A stretch of DNA of 64,000 bases from Quillaja saponaria (GCA_029379385.1 CM055607.1:16058001-16122000), one strand, 5' to 3'. Shown: positions 36,405-49,068, counted from the stretch's first letter. The notes: generated by a model not told the origin, from the sequence alone. Numbers and translations: made by a program.

Positions 36405-36512
36405 TATGTGCTTAAATCATATTATTTGCTATTTTTTTTTTTTTTTATCTTTTTTAGAATTTTAAGTTTTATATGGTGAAAATGACTTCACCACATCGTT
36501 CATATATATAAA
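36405..36512. repeat. Direct repeat flanking the inverted-repeat block, right copy
   Basis: Right-hand copy of the 33187-33290 segment. Between it and the inverted repeat lie about 310 bp (36091-36404) with no counterpart on the left side and no recognised gene. Confidence 0.8.
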
Positions 36513-37479
36513 AAGATGAGTCCACCACTTTGTGTTAATACACAAATTGGAACTCATATTTTGACGAAACAACTTTACTTTTTTATTTTCATATTCGTTT
36601 TCCATTAACATTAATCATTATTTTAGAGAAAGAAAACATAAAGAGATAATGAAAAAGATTATCAGACACTCTGGTCCTTGCATTCCTCACTTTCTGTTTA
36701 TAATTTGTGCTACTACCTGCAAACATTAATACTCACAAACCCAATGTTTGAGTAAGAGTACGTTTTTGGTTGGTTTGATATATTTTGCATGCTGTATCTC
36801 TAATTCTTTTTTTTCTTATTTCTTTTTTTCATCCTTGGAATGGAGTTGTTAGAAACTTATCGTATTTTTCCATGGATGTTTTCTGTGTAAATATACATAC
36901 GTAACTGCTAACAAAATTGTTGAAGAAATGTTAAATTGGTTCAGATTCTTTTACCTTCTTAAAATAAAATAAAATTATAGTTCTTTTAGATATATTTTTC
37001 AAACTCTTGTCACTTGATATTACTATGATTTGTGTTCGCATACATACATCTGTTGTATGACTTAATTTATCTATTAGGCTCCATGGTTATTGTTTTTAAG
37101 TGATTGAAGAGACAGATTATTTTAAAAAATTGAATGTTGTTATTTATATTTTTTAATTTATTTTTATTCTTTTGTAAAATCAATAACCGAGATGAATTAC
37201 AAGCTCGGAATGAGAGTATGCTCATTGATTATATTAGACTTTTGGATATTTTTGTTGTACTTGACTTAGTATTGAAAATTTGATGAAGGTTTTTTTTTTT
37301 TTTTTTTTCACAATGGAATGTCCGAATTATTGGATATTATTATGTGATATACAGTCTTTGAGACAATTGTGTAATTTCTAATTTGTTTTGTTAAATTTAA
37401 TTTTTAATACATTGAAAAGTAATATGATCTAGAATTTATATATATATTAAAAATTTACTCCATGTTTGCGACTGATTTA
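36513..37479. other. AT-rich intergenic region
   Basis: No gene or element recognised. It holds T runs at about 37290-37308 and a short (TA) tract near 37438-37446. Confidence 0.4.
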
Positions 37480-37727
37480 GCTGCAAAGTTGTGACTGAAT
37501 TTTTAGCTTCTGCTGCAGAAATATTAACCCTTTAATATTCAGTTGCTAAATTTAGTTACTAATTTTGTGACAGACATTTTAGTTGCAAATAGCCACCGAT
37601 TTTTGGAACGGTTGCATTAGCATGTTATGATTTAGCTGCCGCCGCTTTTAATTGCTAAATCAGTTGCTACAGCCTTTAGCTATTGATTTAGTAACTGATT
37701 TTGGTGGTAGCTAAAAACTGTTTTTCT
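37480..37727. mobile_element. Possible CACTA-type terminal region
   Basis: Short motifs such as TTTAGCTGC, GCTAAATCAGT and TTAGTTACTGA recur in both orientations, as in CACTA subterminal regions. The stretch ends AAAAACTGTTTTTCTTGGTG, near the expected TTTTTCTTGTAGTG terminus. No partner end or transposase was found, so this is a remnant at best. Confidence 0.35.
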
Positions 37728-37833
37728 TGGTGACCTTGGTGAGTTGAGAGGGTTACTTAGGACCAATTAACAAAGAATATATTCCTTTGCTCGAAGAAGT
37801 AATCTTTAAACATGGACATTCTCTACTTTAAGA

Positions 37834-38082
37834 ATGTTGCTTCACTTTCTTAGGAGTGTGAAGATAAATGATACTTCAGCAGAGAAGAATGAAGAATTTG
37901 CTAAACTTTGGAGTGAAGCTGAAACTTTCGTACTTGACTTGGGTTGGTTGGCACCATATTATGAACAAGCTATGAAGATTGGGGAATTGGACGAGGCCAA
38001 AATGAAGGAAGTGAAAGAGCTGGAGGTAATTAACCGTGTTATCTTTGCAAGCGCTTGTTATCCATTTGAAGCAAATGCTTGA
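37834..38082 (+). pseudogene. Unidentified coding fragment
   Basis: An 82-codon frame whose central part, KNEEFAKLWSEAETFVLDLG and then WLAPYYEQAMKIGE, EAKMKEVKELE, has strong protein-like character and predicted helix. Just upstream a different frame reads INKEYIPLLEEVIFKHGDIL, which seems to belong to the same protein, so a frameshift is likely near 37850. I do not recognise the family. Probably a degraded gene piece rather than a small gene; it lies directly after a transposon-like end. Confidence 0.4.
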
Positions 38083-38546
38083 AGAAGCAGACAAGGAATT
38101 AAAAACTACGTACTTGCTGAGGGAAAAAAACATTTGAAGAATCCTGACTCCGTGATTGGATTCTGTTTATGATTAATAATGTAAATTTCCACCATTTATG
38201 GGTAATTTAGTTGTAATTTGGTTTAGTAAAATAATTATAAACATTTTTTTAGAAAATTGATGTAGAAACATAATTCATACAACAAACTTAGTGTTCTCAT
38301 CTAAAGTAGATGTATATATAATAAGAGTATCATGATTCAAGTAAAAGTTTTTCTTCCAAACTCGAGAGTCTGAGAACTGACAGGGAGGGATTAGTTTTTT
38401 TTTTTTTTTTTTCTAAACAGCAAGTATTCAGCTAATTAAGGATCCACGTCAAGAGATACCGAAATAATTATTTAGGCACTAGCCACGGTGTAGATGAAAG
38501 GAACAAGCCAACCAATCCTACAATCATAGCTTAACATAGAGAATTT
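38083..38546. other. AT-rich spacer
   Basis: It contains a T run at about 38397-38412. No gene recognised. Confidence 0.4.
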
Positions 38547-39227
38547 CTAACAAGCATCTTTTTTCTTCTTTGGCATTCTGTAACCACCAATAACATAAGC
38601 ATGGTCTCGCTCAAAAGGTTCGAGTGACTTGTTTGTAGTTTTTTCACTTCACTCTGAAAAAATACCGCTGCTGGTACAGTGGAGTCTATGAAGTTTGCCT
38701 GGATATTCAAAGATATCTCAGCAAGAATACAACAGCAAAGTGGAAATACCTATGTATCATAAGTCAATGTCTTTACTTTCACAAAATAGTGTCCTTACTA
38801 AGTAATAGATAATTAGAGTTCTGAAACAAACCTTGACTGAAATAACAAAATGGCCTCCAGCTTTCAGGAAGTAGGATGCATTCAATGCTAGAATCCTTGC
38901 CCGCAAAAGCCATAAAGAAAAGGGAAATAAAAATGTAGATCTTCTAAACAATAAATGGGGTATTCAACAATAGGAATTTGGTCATGTAAGGAAGTCCCGT
39001 AATAGATTTCACTTATAGCAAAAACAGAAGAATCATATTCAACACAAAGTTTATAATACAGAAAATTAAAATTTTTCCAGACACTGAGAACCACTGGATG
39101 CATTCAGTCATACATGTATGATAGAAGGAAAATGTGAAATGATTCAAGTTCAGAATTTAATCATAATCAGATACGAGCCAACTGACTCAACATTATATCA
39201 CTTTCATATTGAAATGAAGGAGCATCA

Positions 39228-39560
39228 GAAACTCAGCTTTGCATCACCCAAAATGACTAGAAGAGGAATCCGAGTACCTCACCATATGCTCAATTTTACA
39301 AGAATTTACAATTTAACATAACAATAAGCACCTTTCGCAGTAAACAAAAAAAGAAACTGTAGTGCCTGAACAGTTCTATTATTAACACCCATCATTCTGG
39401 ATATACACAAAACTACACCATGCCATCTCCAAAGGGAAAAGCAAAAAACAAAGAGACAAAAGGAAAGTTATATGCACATCAGAAACTCGAGCTTGCATCA
39501 CTCATCAAGTCTTGAAGGGGAATCCGAGTAAATCATCACATGCATAAAATATTACTCAAC
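39228..39560. repeat. Imperfect direct repeat within pseudogene intron
   Basis: A block with CAGAAACTC, GCTTTGCATCACCC and GGAATCCGAGTA at about 39228-39290 recurs at about 39479-39545 with differences. Both copies lie in one intron of the fibrillarin pseudogene. Confidence 0.6.
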
Positions 39561-40084
39561 AATGTAGACATGTCAAAAATGTATACATCATTTGGAAGAA
39601 GCAAGTTTGGGGTCGCCACCAAAAACAATGAAGAAACTATTGCACAAAGGCACAACAGTCAAATTAGACATCTTATTCTATCATTCTTTCAGTAATAATG
39701 CTAATATAATTAGGTTAAAAAATATGTGGTGATTGATAAAACCTGCTCGAGCTGAGCAACACCAGAGAAGACCACATCCACTATGCCAACTAACATGTGG
39801 TACTTGGCTGGATGTCTAGCATCTCAACAGTAAGTATAACATTAGTACGCTTCTTTGCCATGTTGACCAAGTCTTGACCACTTCTAAGAGAAAACTCTAC
39901 AGCAAACCAGTCCTATCTACAAAAGAGAACACCAAATTATGAGCAGATGTTTCCATTTTAGAGTTGTTGTGAATATATTATACCGTATTTGTAGTTACCT
40001 GGCCAACAATGTCAGATACATGAGAGACAGTGGTACCAGAAGCAGCCCGAAGGTAAAGGACTTCTGCACCAGGTTTCATTGACA

Positions 40085-40085
40085 G

Positions 40086-40114
<29 letters not shown>
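40085..40114. repeat. A run of about 29 bases
   Basis: A long A homopolymer (T on the coding strand) in front of a fibrillarin pseudogene exon, in the place of the polypyrimidine tract of its acceptor site. Confidence 0.85.
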
Positions 40115-40116
<2 letters not shown>

Positions 40117-40797
40117 CCAGAAAACAGATTTTAAGAATAAATTGACTGCAACGTAAAACAACAAAGAAAGTTAATGTTAAATAAGAAACACAAACAATAG
40201 ACTCACAATCCATATATTTTCAACCCTGCCTCGAATGGCAGCACACAATTTTGATTTGTTAATTCTGAAGAGGGCAAAACAACATTCTGGAAGTCAATAA
40301 ATTTGTTAACATTGAGAAATTTTGCATTACAATAAAAAGGATGGAAAAATCGCAGAGTACAGACTATCACTTCTAACAACTTATAATAGAAGAAACAACT
40401 TAACGAGTAAAACACGTTTTTTAATGAACAATAGTAAGTCACATTCACAAACAAAACAACAATTACGTAATTTAAACAAGTTATTATATGAAGAGACCCA
40501 TAGGTCATGTTTTATGAATGATGCCTAACTAGAAGACACAAATTTCTTAGTCATTCACATTCTCAAACAATTAGAAAAAAAACAACTTGCACATAATCAT
40601 CTTCTCGTTGCAAACAGCTTCACTAGGAACCAAATTCTTAGTAACAAGAGCATCTTCTTTACCCTTAGCAATAAATACACCCTCATGTCCTATCTCCATC
40701 TCCTCTTCCTCCAACACTTCTGCCTCTAACTCTATCTCCATCCCCTCTGCCCATGAATCCTCTGCCACGGCCACCAAAATCCGGCCCGGCGAACAAA

Positions 40798-41586
40798 TTT
40801 AACCAATCATTTCATTCTTCAACAGACCCCGTCATCATTCAAAATAAAATTATTTCCTGTAAACAAGAAAAAAAAAAAAAAAAAAAAATCTCAAAACTAC
40901 AGAGATTTAATTAGAAAATTACTTATCCAGGCTACCAAAACATTTAAACAATGAAAGATAAACAAGTAGCTCTGAAATATTTTCCTGAGCTTTCACAAGA
41001 ACCAAACAGAGGGTTTTAACTTTTCTACTTGGGGATAGTGACAACGCCATCGAAGAAGGGTAAATAAGCAGCTGCATTCCTCAACCCAGAAGCCCAATTT
41101 ATCAGGAAAGCCCAATCCAAAAAGTGGCGCACATATTAGGCCCAAAGTAACCATATCTTTAACGAAGTTTTAGAAAATATCTCCATTCCACAAAAAGAAT
41201 TTTATATATATTGAAGATGTACTTACATATTCCATTTTCTTTAATCAATTTTATTATCATTATCCTCATAATTATATTTTTATGAAAAAAATGGATTCGT
41301 ACAGGTAATTTATAGAGTTAAAAGGAGAAGTTAAATTAACAATCTTTTAATTATCTCCACTTAATAAAATTTTTTAGTTTATATTAAATTTGATTGCTAA
41401 CTTGTGTATTTCATTTTAGTTAATTCTTTGCTACACTTGGAAGAAACCTCTAGTTTTTTCTTTGTAAATGTGCAACAATTTATGGATCAGCCTTCACGTA
41501 CACTACAAGGTGTTAAGAAAAATGGATTATTTAAGTTTATCTATTTATTTTTCCCTTACAAGCAATAACAAAGAAAAAGTTGCGGG
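40798..41586. other. Intergenic region between pseudogene and UPF0496 gene
   Basis: AT-rich, with an A run near 40868-40886. No gene recognised. The right part is the presumed promoter region of the UPF0496 gene. Confidence 0.4.
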
Positions 41587-41594
41587 TTATAAAA
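41587..41594 (+). promoter_or_regulatory. TATA box of UPF0496 gene
   Basis: TTATAAAA lies about 105 bp before the proposed start at 41699. The spacing supports transcription of the small first exon from this point. Confidence 0.45.
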
Positions 41595-41698
41595 TGGAGA
41601 ATTTTCATTCATAAAAGGGACTTTCTTTTTATCTTCTGTAATTCTTTCTTCCACAAGTTTCAAAGTGAACATTGGGAATTGCATACACAGCCAAAGTT

Positions 41699-43834
41699 AT
41701 GAAGAAAAGAATTAGCAAGCGCATCACAAAATTTCTTTCATGCACTGGTAATTTATTATTTTTTGCTTTTTAGTTTCTCTATATATATTGATTTTTAGTG
41801 CTTGCGAGTAATATTTATTATAAGATTTTTCTATTCTATGTCCAGAATATGTGATAATAATTATTTCAGAAACATTAATACCCTTATTTTTCTCAATTTT
41901 TATAGTCATGTTCATATTTATTAGTTCTGAAGTCCCCATTTTATCCTAAAAAATTAGTTAATGTTTGGTAATAATTTATTTTTTGCCCTTTTAGGTAATA
42001 TTTCTATCTTCATATTGATCAACTGGATTTAGTTCGATGTTTGGTAATAAATTAGGAAAAAGAATCTTGTTTCATTGTTGAAATATTTTTACTTTTTTAT
42101 GTAAGTAATAATTTGATGTTCAAATGTTTCATCTCTAGCTTGAACGAAAATTAAGAAACCTTATTTGTGATCTTAATTTGTTTTTGAATTTTGAAAACGT
42201 CTTATGACCTTTTTGATGTTCTTTAATAAACTACTCATTTAGAAAATAGGATGTATTTTTATGTAATAAATACAATAAGTTTACGGGAGAATTCTCACTG
42301 AGCTTTTTACTCTATTTGTTTCATAATAATTAAAACTCCTCCTTTTTATTTATAATTATCTCAAATAATTGTTCGCATGGTTATCAAATAATTAGTTTCC
42401 AATAAAACTTGTAAGTAATTATATATTTTATTTGTGTACTTCATATCCTAAAAAAGAAAAAAAAATTAAAAAGGGGAATAGGTATATTACCCCAAAACTA
42501 ATATAATTAATGAGGTTGCCCAAAGTGTATATTTTAAAGAGAAATGAAATTTTTTATTAAAATAAATGCCAGTGAACTCTAAATAAGACACATCTTTTGT
42601 GTGATAAACTAAGTTGTTTCCTATTATTTTTGTAAAAAATATTTAAAGATTAGGAATAAGTGTTACAGTTTGGTCGAATATGCTGTTGTAATATCATAAG
42701 TATCAAACATTATGTCATTTTAGTTATAACATATAACTTTGTTGATGATGATGAATATAATTGATAGTTTGTAGGACCAAGACTGGCATGCTCAACAATA
42801 GCCAGATCAGTGTGAATGTTCGTGAGGAATATGCTAGTGCCTTCCGTACTGAATCATACATTGACTTTTGGACACGTGTCCTTGAATTATCCAATGGACA
42901 ATCAACGTGTATACCAAAAGAATCAACCACAGCTGCTCGGCTACCGTCTTACCGGCTCTTCGTAGAAAATCTATTGGACCCAAATCAATTTACTGTTAAT
43001 CGGATCCTATCATTGACCTGTCTCCGACCCATAATTTTTTCACTCCTATCCGACTATTTTACTCAAACTGCAAATGCTTCTTTACTATGCAGTATTCTAT
43101 TGAAAGATATTGACCATGCCCGTGTCAAGTATAAATCTCTCAAAACTCAATCTTTAGCAACTAATAAAATGTCAATGTCATTGACCCGGTTAACCGAATT
43201 CACCAACTACTTGAATCCTTTTAGTTCATCCGCTCTGTCTTCATGCCAAGTTCGGATAATTCAATCCGACTGCTCCAAATTGTTAAAAAAACTCGAGTCA
43301 AGCCGTGACAAAGTGAAAGCAAAGCTTCAACTAGTTAATAAATTAAAATACGGCTCAGCTTTTTGTCTTGTTGCCATAACAGCTTCATTGACTCTAGTTA
43401 TTGTGACTCATGGGCTTGTCTTACTTGTGGCTATGCCTGGATTAATAGTGACTTCATTTGAGATGGATTCGGCTAAGAAGTTAACCAAGGTAACAGCTCA
43501 ACTAGACGCGGCTGCCAAAGGGACTTATATATTGAACAAAGATTTGGAGACAATAAGCCGACTTGTGGCTCGGCTAAGTGATGAGGTTGAGCATATGTGT
43601 GCAATGGTTAAGTTTTGGCTTGTGAGAAAAGATAACCAAATTCAAGCCAGTAGTGAAGTGGCTCAGCTATTAAACAAAAGTGATTGTAGTTTCAGCGACC
43701 AACTTGATGAGCTAGAGGAGCATTTGTACTTGTGTTTCATGACCATCAACAGAGCTAGAAATCTTGTGGTAAAGGAGCTAATGGATCCCGGTCAATCCAA
43801 GATGGATCCATGTGAACTATTCAAATTAAAATAA
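41699..43834 (+). CDS. UPF0496 family protein (At3g49070-like)
   Basis: Plant-specific membrane-associated family (DUF677) without assigned biochemical role. The main exon is certain: open to the stop at 43832-43834, with the family start ISVNVREEYASAFRTESYID, a Cys/Leu-rich middle, and a hydrophobic pair-of-helices segment from about residue 215 to 245 (FCLVAITASLTLVIVTHGLV, LLVAMPGLIV), then a coiled helical C-terminus. The N-terminus lacks an upstream ATG in this exon. I propose a 49-bp first exon, 41699-41747 (MKKRISKRITKFLSCT), with donor GTAATT, joined to 42768 after TTGATAG. This keeps frame and gives 371 residues. Alternatives are the acceptor after TTTGTAG, which breaks the frame with this exon, or translation from the ATG at 42788. 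The main exon is intact and looks functional. Confidence 0.85.
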
Positions 43835-45559
43835 TTTTAATTTATTTTACATTTTTTTTGTCTTATTCAAACTGTCATAATATTTGAAAAACATGCATTA
43901 TATAATTAAAAAATGAAAAAACAATTATATGTTTCCTTATATACATCGGTGACTACTTTTAATACCAATTAATATTTCTTTTGCTGTTAGAACTTGGAAG
44001 AATTGAAAGGTGCATTATACTGCAGAACCAAAAAATCTCTCTAGTTTGTAGATGTAAATAACTGTGTTTTAATAACTAAAAAATCGATGCTTTTTTTTGA
44101 AAGATAAGCTTTGATTACTAAATTGGCTAACAATTAGACATAAAATGTCATACACTTTGTCGATATTTAATGTTAAAAAATATAAGTAAATCACTGATTT
44201 TTTTTTTTATCAATTTAATTATTATAAACCATATAATTAGACATAAATTATTAAACTTTCTTAAGATTTGTCGACTTGTTATGAGAAAATATAATTATAC
44301 ATATATATAATTATACATAAATCAACATAGACTATGGTATTTTATTATGAAACATATAATTAAATATAAATTGTTACATTGTTTATCAATTTCTTATGAA
44401 ACATATAATTAGACATATATTGTCCAAGGGTTTGCCAATTTACTATGAAAATATCTTGTTATACATAAATCGTCAAACACATACTTTAAAACATATAAGG
44501 GCACAGAAATCATCAAAAACTTTATACCAATTTACTAACAAACAAATTAAATAAACATAAATCAACAAATATTTTCCCAATGATAACTCTGTAAAATAGA
44601 CTTATTTTACTACACTTAATTATAAGTCCTAAATCATGCTAAATCCTTGAGTTTAGAGTTAGATTTCAATTAGAATTGTTGTTTTAAGCCAAGCTGTATG
44701 TGTTTAGGATTTTAGAAGTTAGAAGTGTTTTATTTTAATTAGAAGTAGTATTGTTCAAGTTTAATTATTTACTTTGTTTTAAAATTGTTATTAGCAGTGT
44801 CCAAGTCCAAATCAAAAGGGGATAAATTGAAGGCAGCGCTGAGGCAAGGAGTATCTCAGCACTGAAGTAGTTGGAAAAATTGAAGCAACCTAAGAGCCCT
44901 ATGTCACGGTAGTAAAAATCTTGAGCTGCGACTGTGGAGTTAGAGTGGAACTTACCTGAAGACAAAGAGGATAGCACCGTAGCAGTGTGTAACTCAGAGC
45001 CGCGACATGAGAATTAAAGAAATTATAGTGGAAAGTCAGAGAAAGAGTTGTTGTCGTGCCATGAAAAGGAAGCCATGGTGCTATAAATGACCACGACTTC
45101 ATTGGCAAACAGAGGAATCGCCATCGCTGTGCTAAGGGATATGGCATCATGGCACATGTGCGAGTTCAATTAGACTCCTAGTTGTTTTTAAACTAGGCAA
45201 GACTTATAAAAAAAAAATGAAGGTTAGGGTTGAAGGACACATTAGAACAAGTGAGTCTAGAGATATTAAGAAATTCGTGAATATCAGAAGTAGTGACAAC
45301 TTCTCGTTTTCTTTTCTCTTCTTCTTATTTTTTAGTTTGCTTGTAATGAATTTTTCAATATGTTTTTGCTTACTTTAGCTAGTATGGAGTAGTAATTTTT
45401 CTAGGGTTACAATTGAACTTAACATGTAGCCTATATATTATTTTCTTTAATAATTTTAAGCATGGTTTAAGTCTCTTAGAGATTTTCAGAAGTAAATTAA
45501 GCAAAATAATGAGAAATAATGGAAACCGATAGTTTTAAGTCTCTTAGAGATTTTTTAAA
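43835..45559. other. Intergenic region with LTR-like stretch
   Basis: 43835-44640 is AT-rich, with several ATAATTAGACATAAAT-like repeats (44140-44520) in loose tandem. 44790-45240 is GC-richer, has GCAGCGCTGAGGC, GCTGCGAC and CCGCGACATGAG words and a long open minus-strand frame at 44899-45150. This kind of sequence occurs in plant LTRs, but LTR borders were not found. Confidence 0.35.
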
Positions 45560-47000
45560 TTGTTTTCAGTGGACCTTCTTCCACCACCTTAAAAAAAAGG
45601 ACTATTTTATCACTTTTATTAATGACTTTTCCCGTTTTGGTTTTCTATACTTGATTAAGGTATAATCTGACTGTCTTGAAAATTTTAAAATTTTCAAAAT
45701 TGAAGTTGAAGTACAATTCGGGGAAGTTATTAAAATTGTAAAGTTTGACTATAGTGGTAGTATTATGACAAACATAATAAATAGACATAGGAGATTGATT
45801 GTCAGGTACTTACTATAGTGTTAGATTGTAACCCAATATTCCATGCTTGGTAGCCCTGAACAAACTGTTGTGCCCAAAAAGCATAATCATATCCTTAAGG
45901 ACATGATGGTAAATATTAAGAATGTGTCAAACTTGTTTGTATACTTTTGGAAAAAATCCCTAAAACTGGCTTACACATCTTTAATAGGGTTTTCAATAAA
46001 TCAGGGTTTAAAACACCTTTTAAGTTATGGACTGGGATAAAACCTAGTGTGGACCTTTTTTGTGTTTAAGGGGTGTCTAATTGAAATAAAAAATATATAA
46101 CCCAAATAAGAAAAAAATCGACCTTATTTTTTCTCACTATTACTTTACTAGTTTTTCATATCACTCTAAGGGATACAGGTTCTGTCCACATGTGGAACCT
46201 AGATAGTAGCATTTCACATTGCTAAGTTCTTAGAGTTTGATTTGTTGAGTTGGAAAGGTATTTAAACTACTAATAAAGAAAGAAAAGTAAATTTGTCGCC
46301 CCTTATATATCTTGTCAGGAACCTCATCACCTGCACATATATGTGGTAGGAACAGGTGATGGGGAAGAAGTTAAGAATAAATTGTAATTGCATCACATGT
46401 TCTCGATAAAATTTTTGTACTTGTTCCTGATGTAGTTTCTCTACATTAGAATCCAGTTGCTTAAGCACCTGTCTCTAGTGCACTGTTAGGGCATGTTAAT
46501 TAATGCCATGTAAGGGTGTTGAAATCTATAATACATAATGGTGGAGTTAGTTGAACTTTCATAGTGTTATATACTCATTAAGGTGCAAGTGGAATTATAA
46601 CTCTAAAAATAATTCAAAATAGAAGATTGAGTGCTTCAAAATAAACTGAGGGTTTTCACTCAAAGAGAATGTGCTCTTATAGTAAGACTTTCTCTCCTAT
46701 CTTAACTAAAGTAATAATATAATAAATAAAGCAGGTTTAGATGATGAAGGTTTCAAAGAGAATAAAGGTAATAATCTTATTTGTAGGTTTAACAAATCTC
46801 TCAAATAGTTCTATTGTGTTCTTTTTAATGAACAATAAGTTATTTAGTGTATCGAGAGATAATGACTAGGGATTTTGTAAAAAAATGAGACATTGTATTT
46901 GAACATAGTGATATAGAAAAATGTTGGTAGATCCTTTAATCAAGAGACTTAGTACTGGGGCTTTCAAAAGTCATGTTGATAACATTAGTTTTGTGGAGTC
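45560..47000 (+). pseudogene. Ty1/copia relic (integrase and C-terminal end)
   Basis: Plus-strand debris. It starts with an integrase core (text like FFTTFINDFSRFGF, then LENFKIFKIEVEVQFG) and continues at 45843-46040 with LKDMMVNIKNVSNLFVYFWK and LKLAYTSLIGF, a broken form of the ALKTAVYILNRVPTK block. It ends near 46915-46990 with VDPLIKRLSTGAFKSHVD, the usual copia polyprotein tail. The RT part is missing or unrecognisable. It sits directly left of the CACTA element. Confidence 0.65.
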
Positions 47001-47626
47001 CTTTGATATTTTTGGTTAGTGGAAGTTTGTTTTGTTTTGTTTAAACGAGTTAGCATATTATGTATGCTATTTTGTGACCCAATATATCTTTGTTGGATAA
47101 TGTGTTATGGTTATAATTATTATTATTTTCATTGTGGTATTATTAATATTGTATGTGCATATATGGTTATAAAACATGTTATTGTATTAAAATATGAAAA
47201 CTTGGTGTTTGTCGTAAGTATGATAGTTTTGTCAATTTAGAAGTATGTTTCAAAGGGCACTAGTTAGATATCCTGAGGTGATGGTTGAGACATACAAGCT
47301 TAAATTAAGCTTATGTGATTTATAGGTCTTCTTGGAAGCATCAGAAGGACCGACAATAAAAATAGCATATATTGATCACAATTAGATGTTATTTTCTTGC
47401 TACGCTGTCAAATCTTTATCCCTTGCAAATTAGTTGTTTGCATTTGTAATCATGGATTGATCTTCTTTTATTTAATGGGCACAAGTGATTGCTATAATTC
47501 AATGTTGATAACAGTAGTTAGACATGATTGTTTGAGGTGTCTCTCATAATTAAAGTTTGAAAAAATTGTGGTTACATAAAAATTGTACATTGCGCAAGAG
47601 TTGTTTTCTAAAATATGTTTTCAAAA
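47001..47626. other. Spacer, possibly copia LTR-derived
   Basis: Begins just after the copia tail with TAGTGGAAGTTTG, a possible polypurine tract, so at least the first part may be LTR. No second LTR could be matched. Confidence 0.3.
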
Positions 47627-48762
47627 CACTACAAGAAATTATTATATCTACGTCTATCATATGGTAAACAAAGATAACTATTATCTGGTTCTACAGTTTA
47701 GTGATCTAATTTTGCAACTTTGCAGACTCAGATAATAATTCAAAAAATTAGATTTCAGATGATGATGCTTTATTGCAGATACAGAAAATGACTAATTTTG
47801 GCGCTAAATTCTGTCAACTTATCTGATTTTGCATTATTATTTATCTGCATTTGCTACTTGCAAAAACAGACATGATAATATTATTTTTTGACAAAAAATT
47901 TATCTACATATAGCACTTAATTTTCTTGCATTTGCAATGACAGATGCAGATATGATAACTTTATTTTTTTAACAAAAATTGTATCTGCATCTGACATTTA
48001 ATTTTCCTGTATCTGCATTGACAGACACAAATATCTTTATATGTTTAAATCTCAGAATGCTGTCGTTCCTTCTTTTCTTCCTCCATTGTTATGTTCTCTC
48101 CCTAGCTTGATCTGATATAGTGCAAAACCTAACTGCGCCACTGTCCAGCTTACTGCCACTAACCTTCCTTCCATGTTGTGTATCTTCTTGTTGCATTTCA
48201 ATTACTGATATGAATTTTCCTTATTCTTCCAAGCCCTAATTCAACCATTTTTTTTCTTTTATTTTATTTGTTTTCTAGCAAGAAGTTTTTCTTATTATTT
48301 CAACTATTTGGGTTTGTTAATTGAGTTAATAATTATTTGAGTTAGTAATTAAGTTATTTAAACCATTTTATGAAATTATGCCTTTAATAACTGAATCTAT
48401 CCATTTACTTTGAATTGGCACCATCTTTTTCGATTGGATTTACTTCAATGTTATTGTATTATTGTTTGGGGAAGACTCTGTAATAGATTAGTTCTTCCAT
48501 TCACTCTTGCTCGCTTGGATTCCTAAATAATTAGACTCAGTTTATAGCTTTTTGTTTCTGCTTTCGTTCATCTTTTTCAGTAGTAGTGCTATAAACTTAG
48601 TTTATAGCCCGTATTTTATTGTTGCATATTATTGAACTTCGATAGGCAGCAATTGGTTAATCTGTAATCCATACTTGATAAATATTTCTCCAGTCTCTCC
48701 TCAAAAGAAGTCCTTATACAGATTTTAAAAAATATGATTATTCAATTAGCAATTAGTTGTAA

Positions 48763-49037
48763 TTAACTCAAATCTTTCTTAATATAATGTCTATCTAATC
48801 CTGAATGTTCAATGAATGAACAACTCTTGATAAAGAATAAGAGCAATCGTTTTACTTGTTGCGAGAAAATATAATATGAAGGTCTTGTAGGTCTGAGACC
48901 TATTATTCTTGTGGTGCCTTCAGTTGCTTGCACGATGAATGGAAGCAACTGTGACACGGCCAAACAGCCACCAAAAAGTATGAAGTGGATGTAGGAACAT
49001 GATGCAGATTTCAAATAGCACAATGAAAATATATCTG

Positions 49038-49068
<31 letters not shown>

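Larger units (their letters stand above)
38547..40797 (-). pseudogene. Fibrillarin pseudogene with retained introns
   Basis: Fibrillarin is the nucleolar box C/D snoRNP 2'-O-methyltransferase. On the minus strand, fragments occur in order: a Gly/Arg-rich remnant ([15 protein letters not shown], another frame) and [18 protein letters not shown] at 40797-40592; SKLCAAIRGRVENIWI ending at 40207 before [26 protein letters not shown] at 40079-39999 before [18 protein letters not shown] and, in a shifted frame, [19 protein letters not shown] at about 39917-39743; ARILALNASYFLKAGGHFVI at about 38907-38832; ANFIDSTVP at 38698 and, shifted, LEPFERDHAYVIGGYRMPKK near the end. Exon borders with GT and AG are kept, so this is a DNA-level duplicate, not a retrocopy. 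Frameshifts, a missing stretch after the N-terminal part and a Gly-to-Arg change in the SAM-binding motif show it is dead. Confidence 0.88.

Noticed and set aside
44899..45150. 83-codon minus-strand frame in a GC-richer patch
   Set aside because: The patch looks like LTR or untranslated retroelement sequence; the frame has no recognisable domain.
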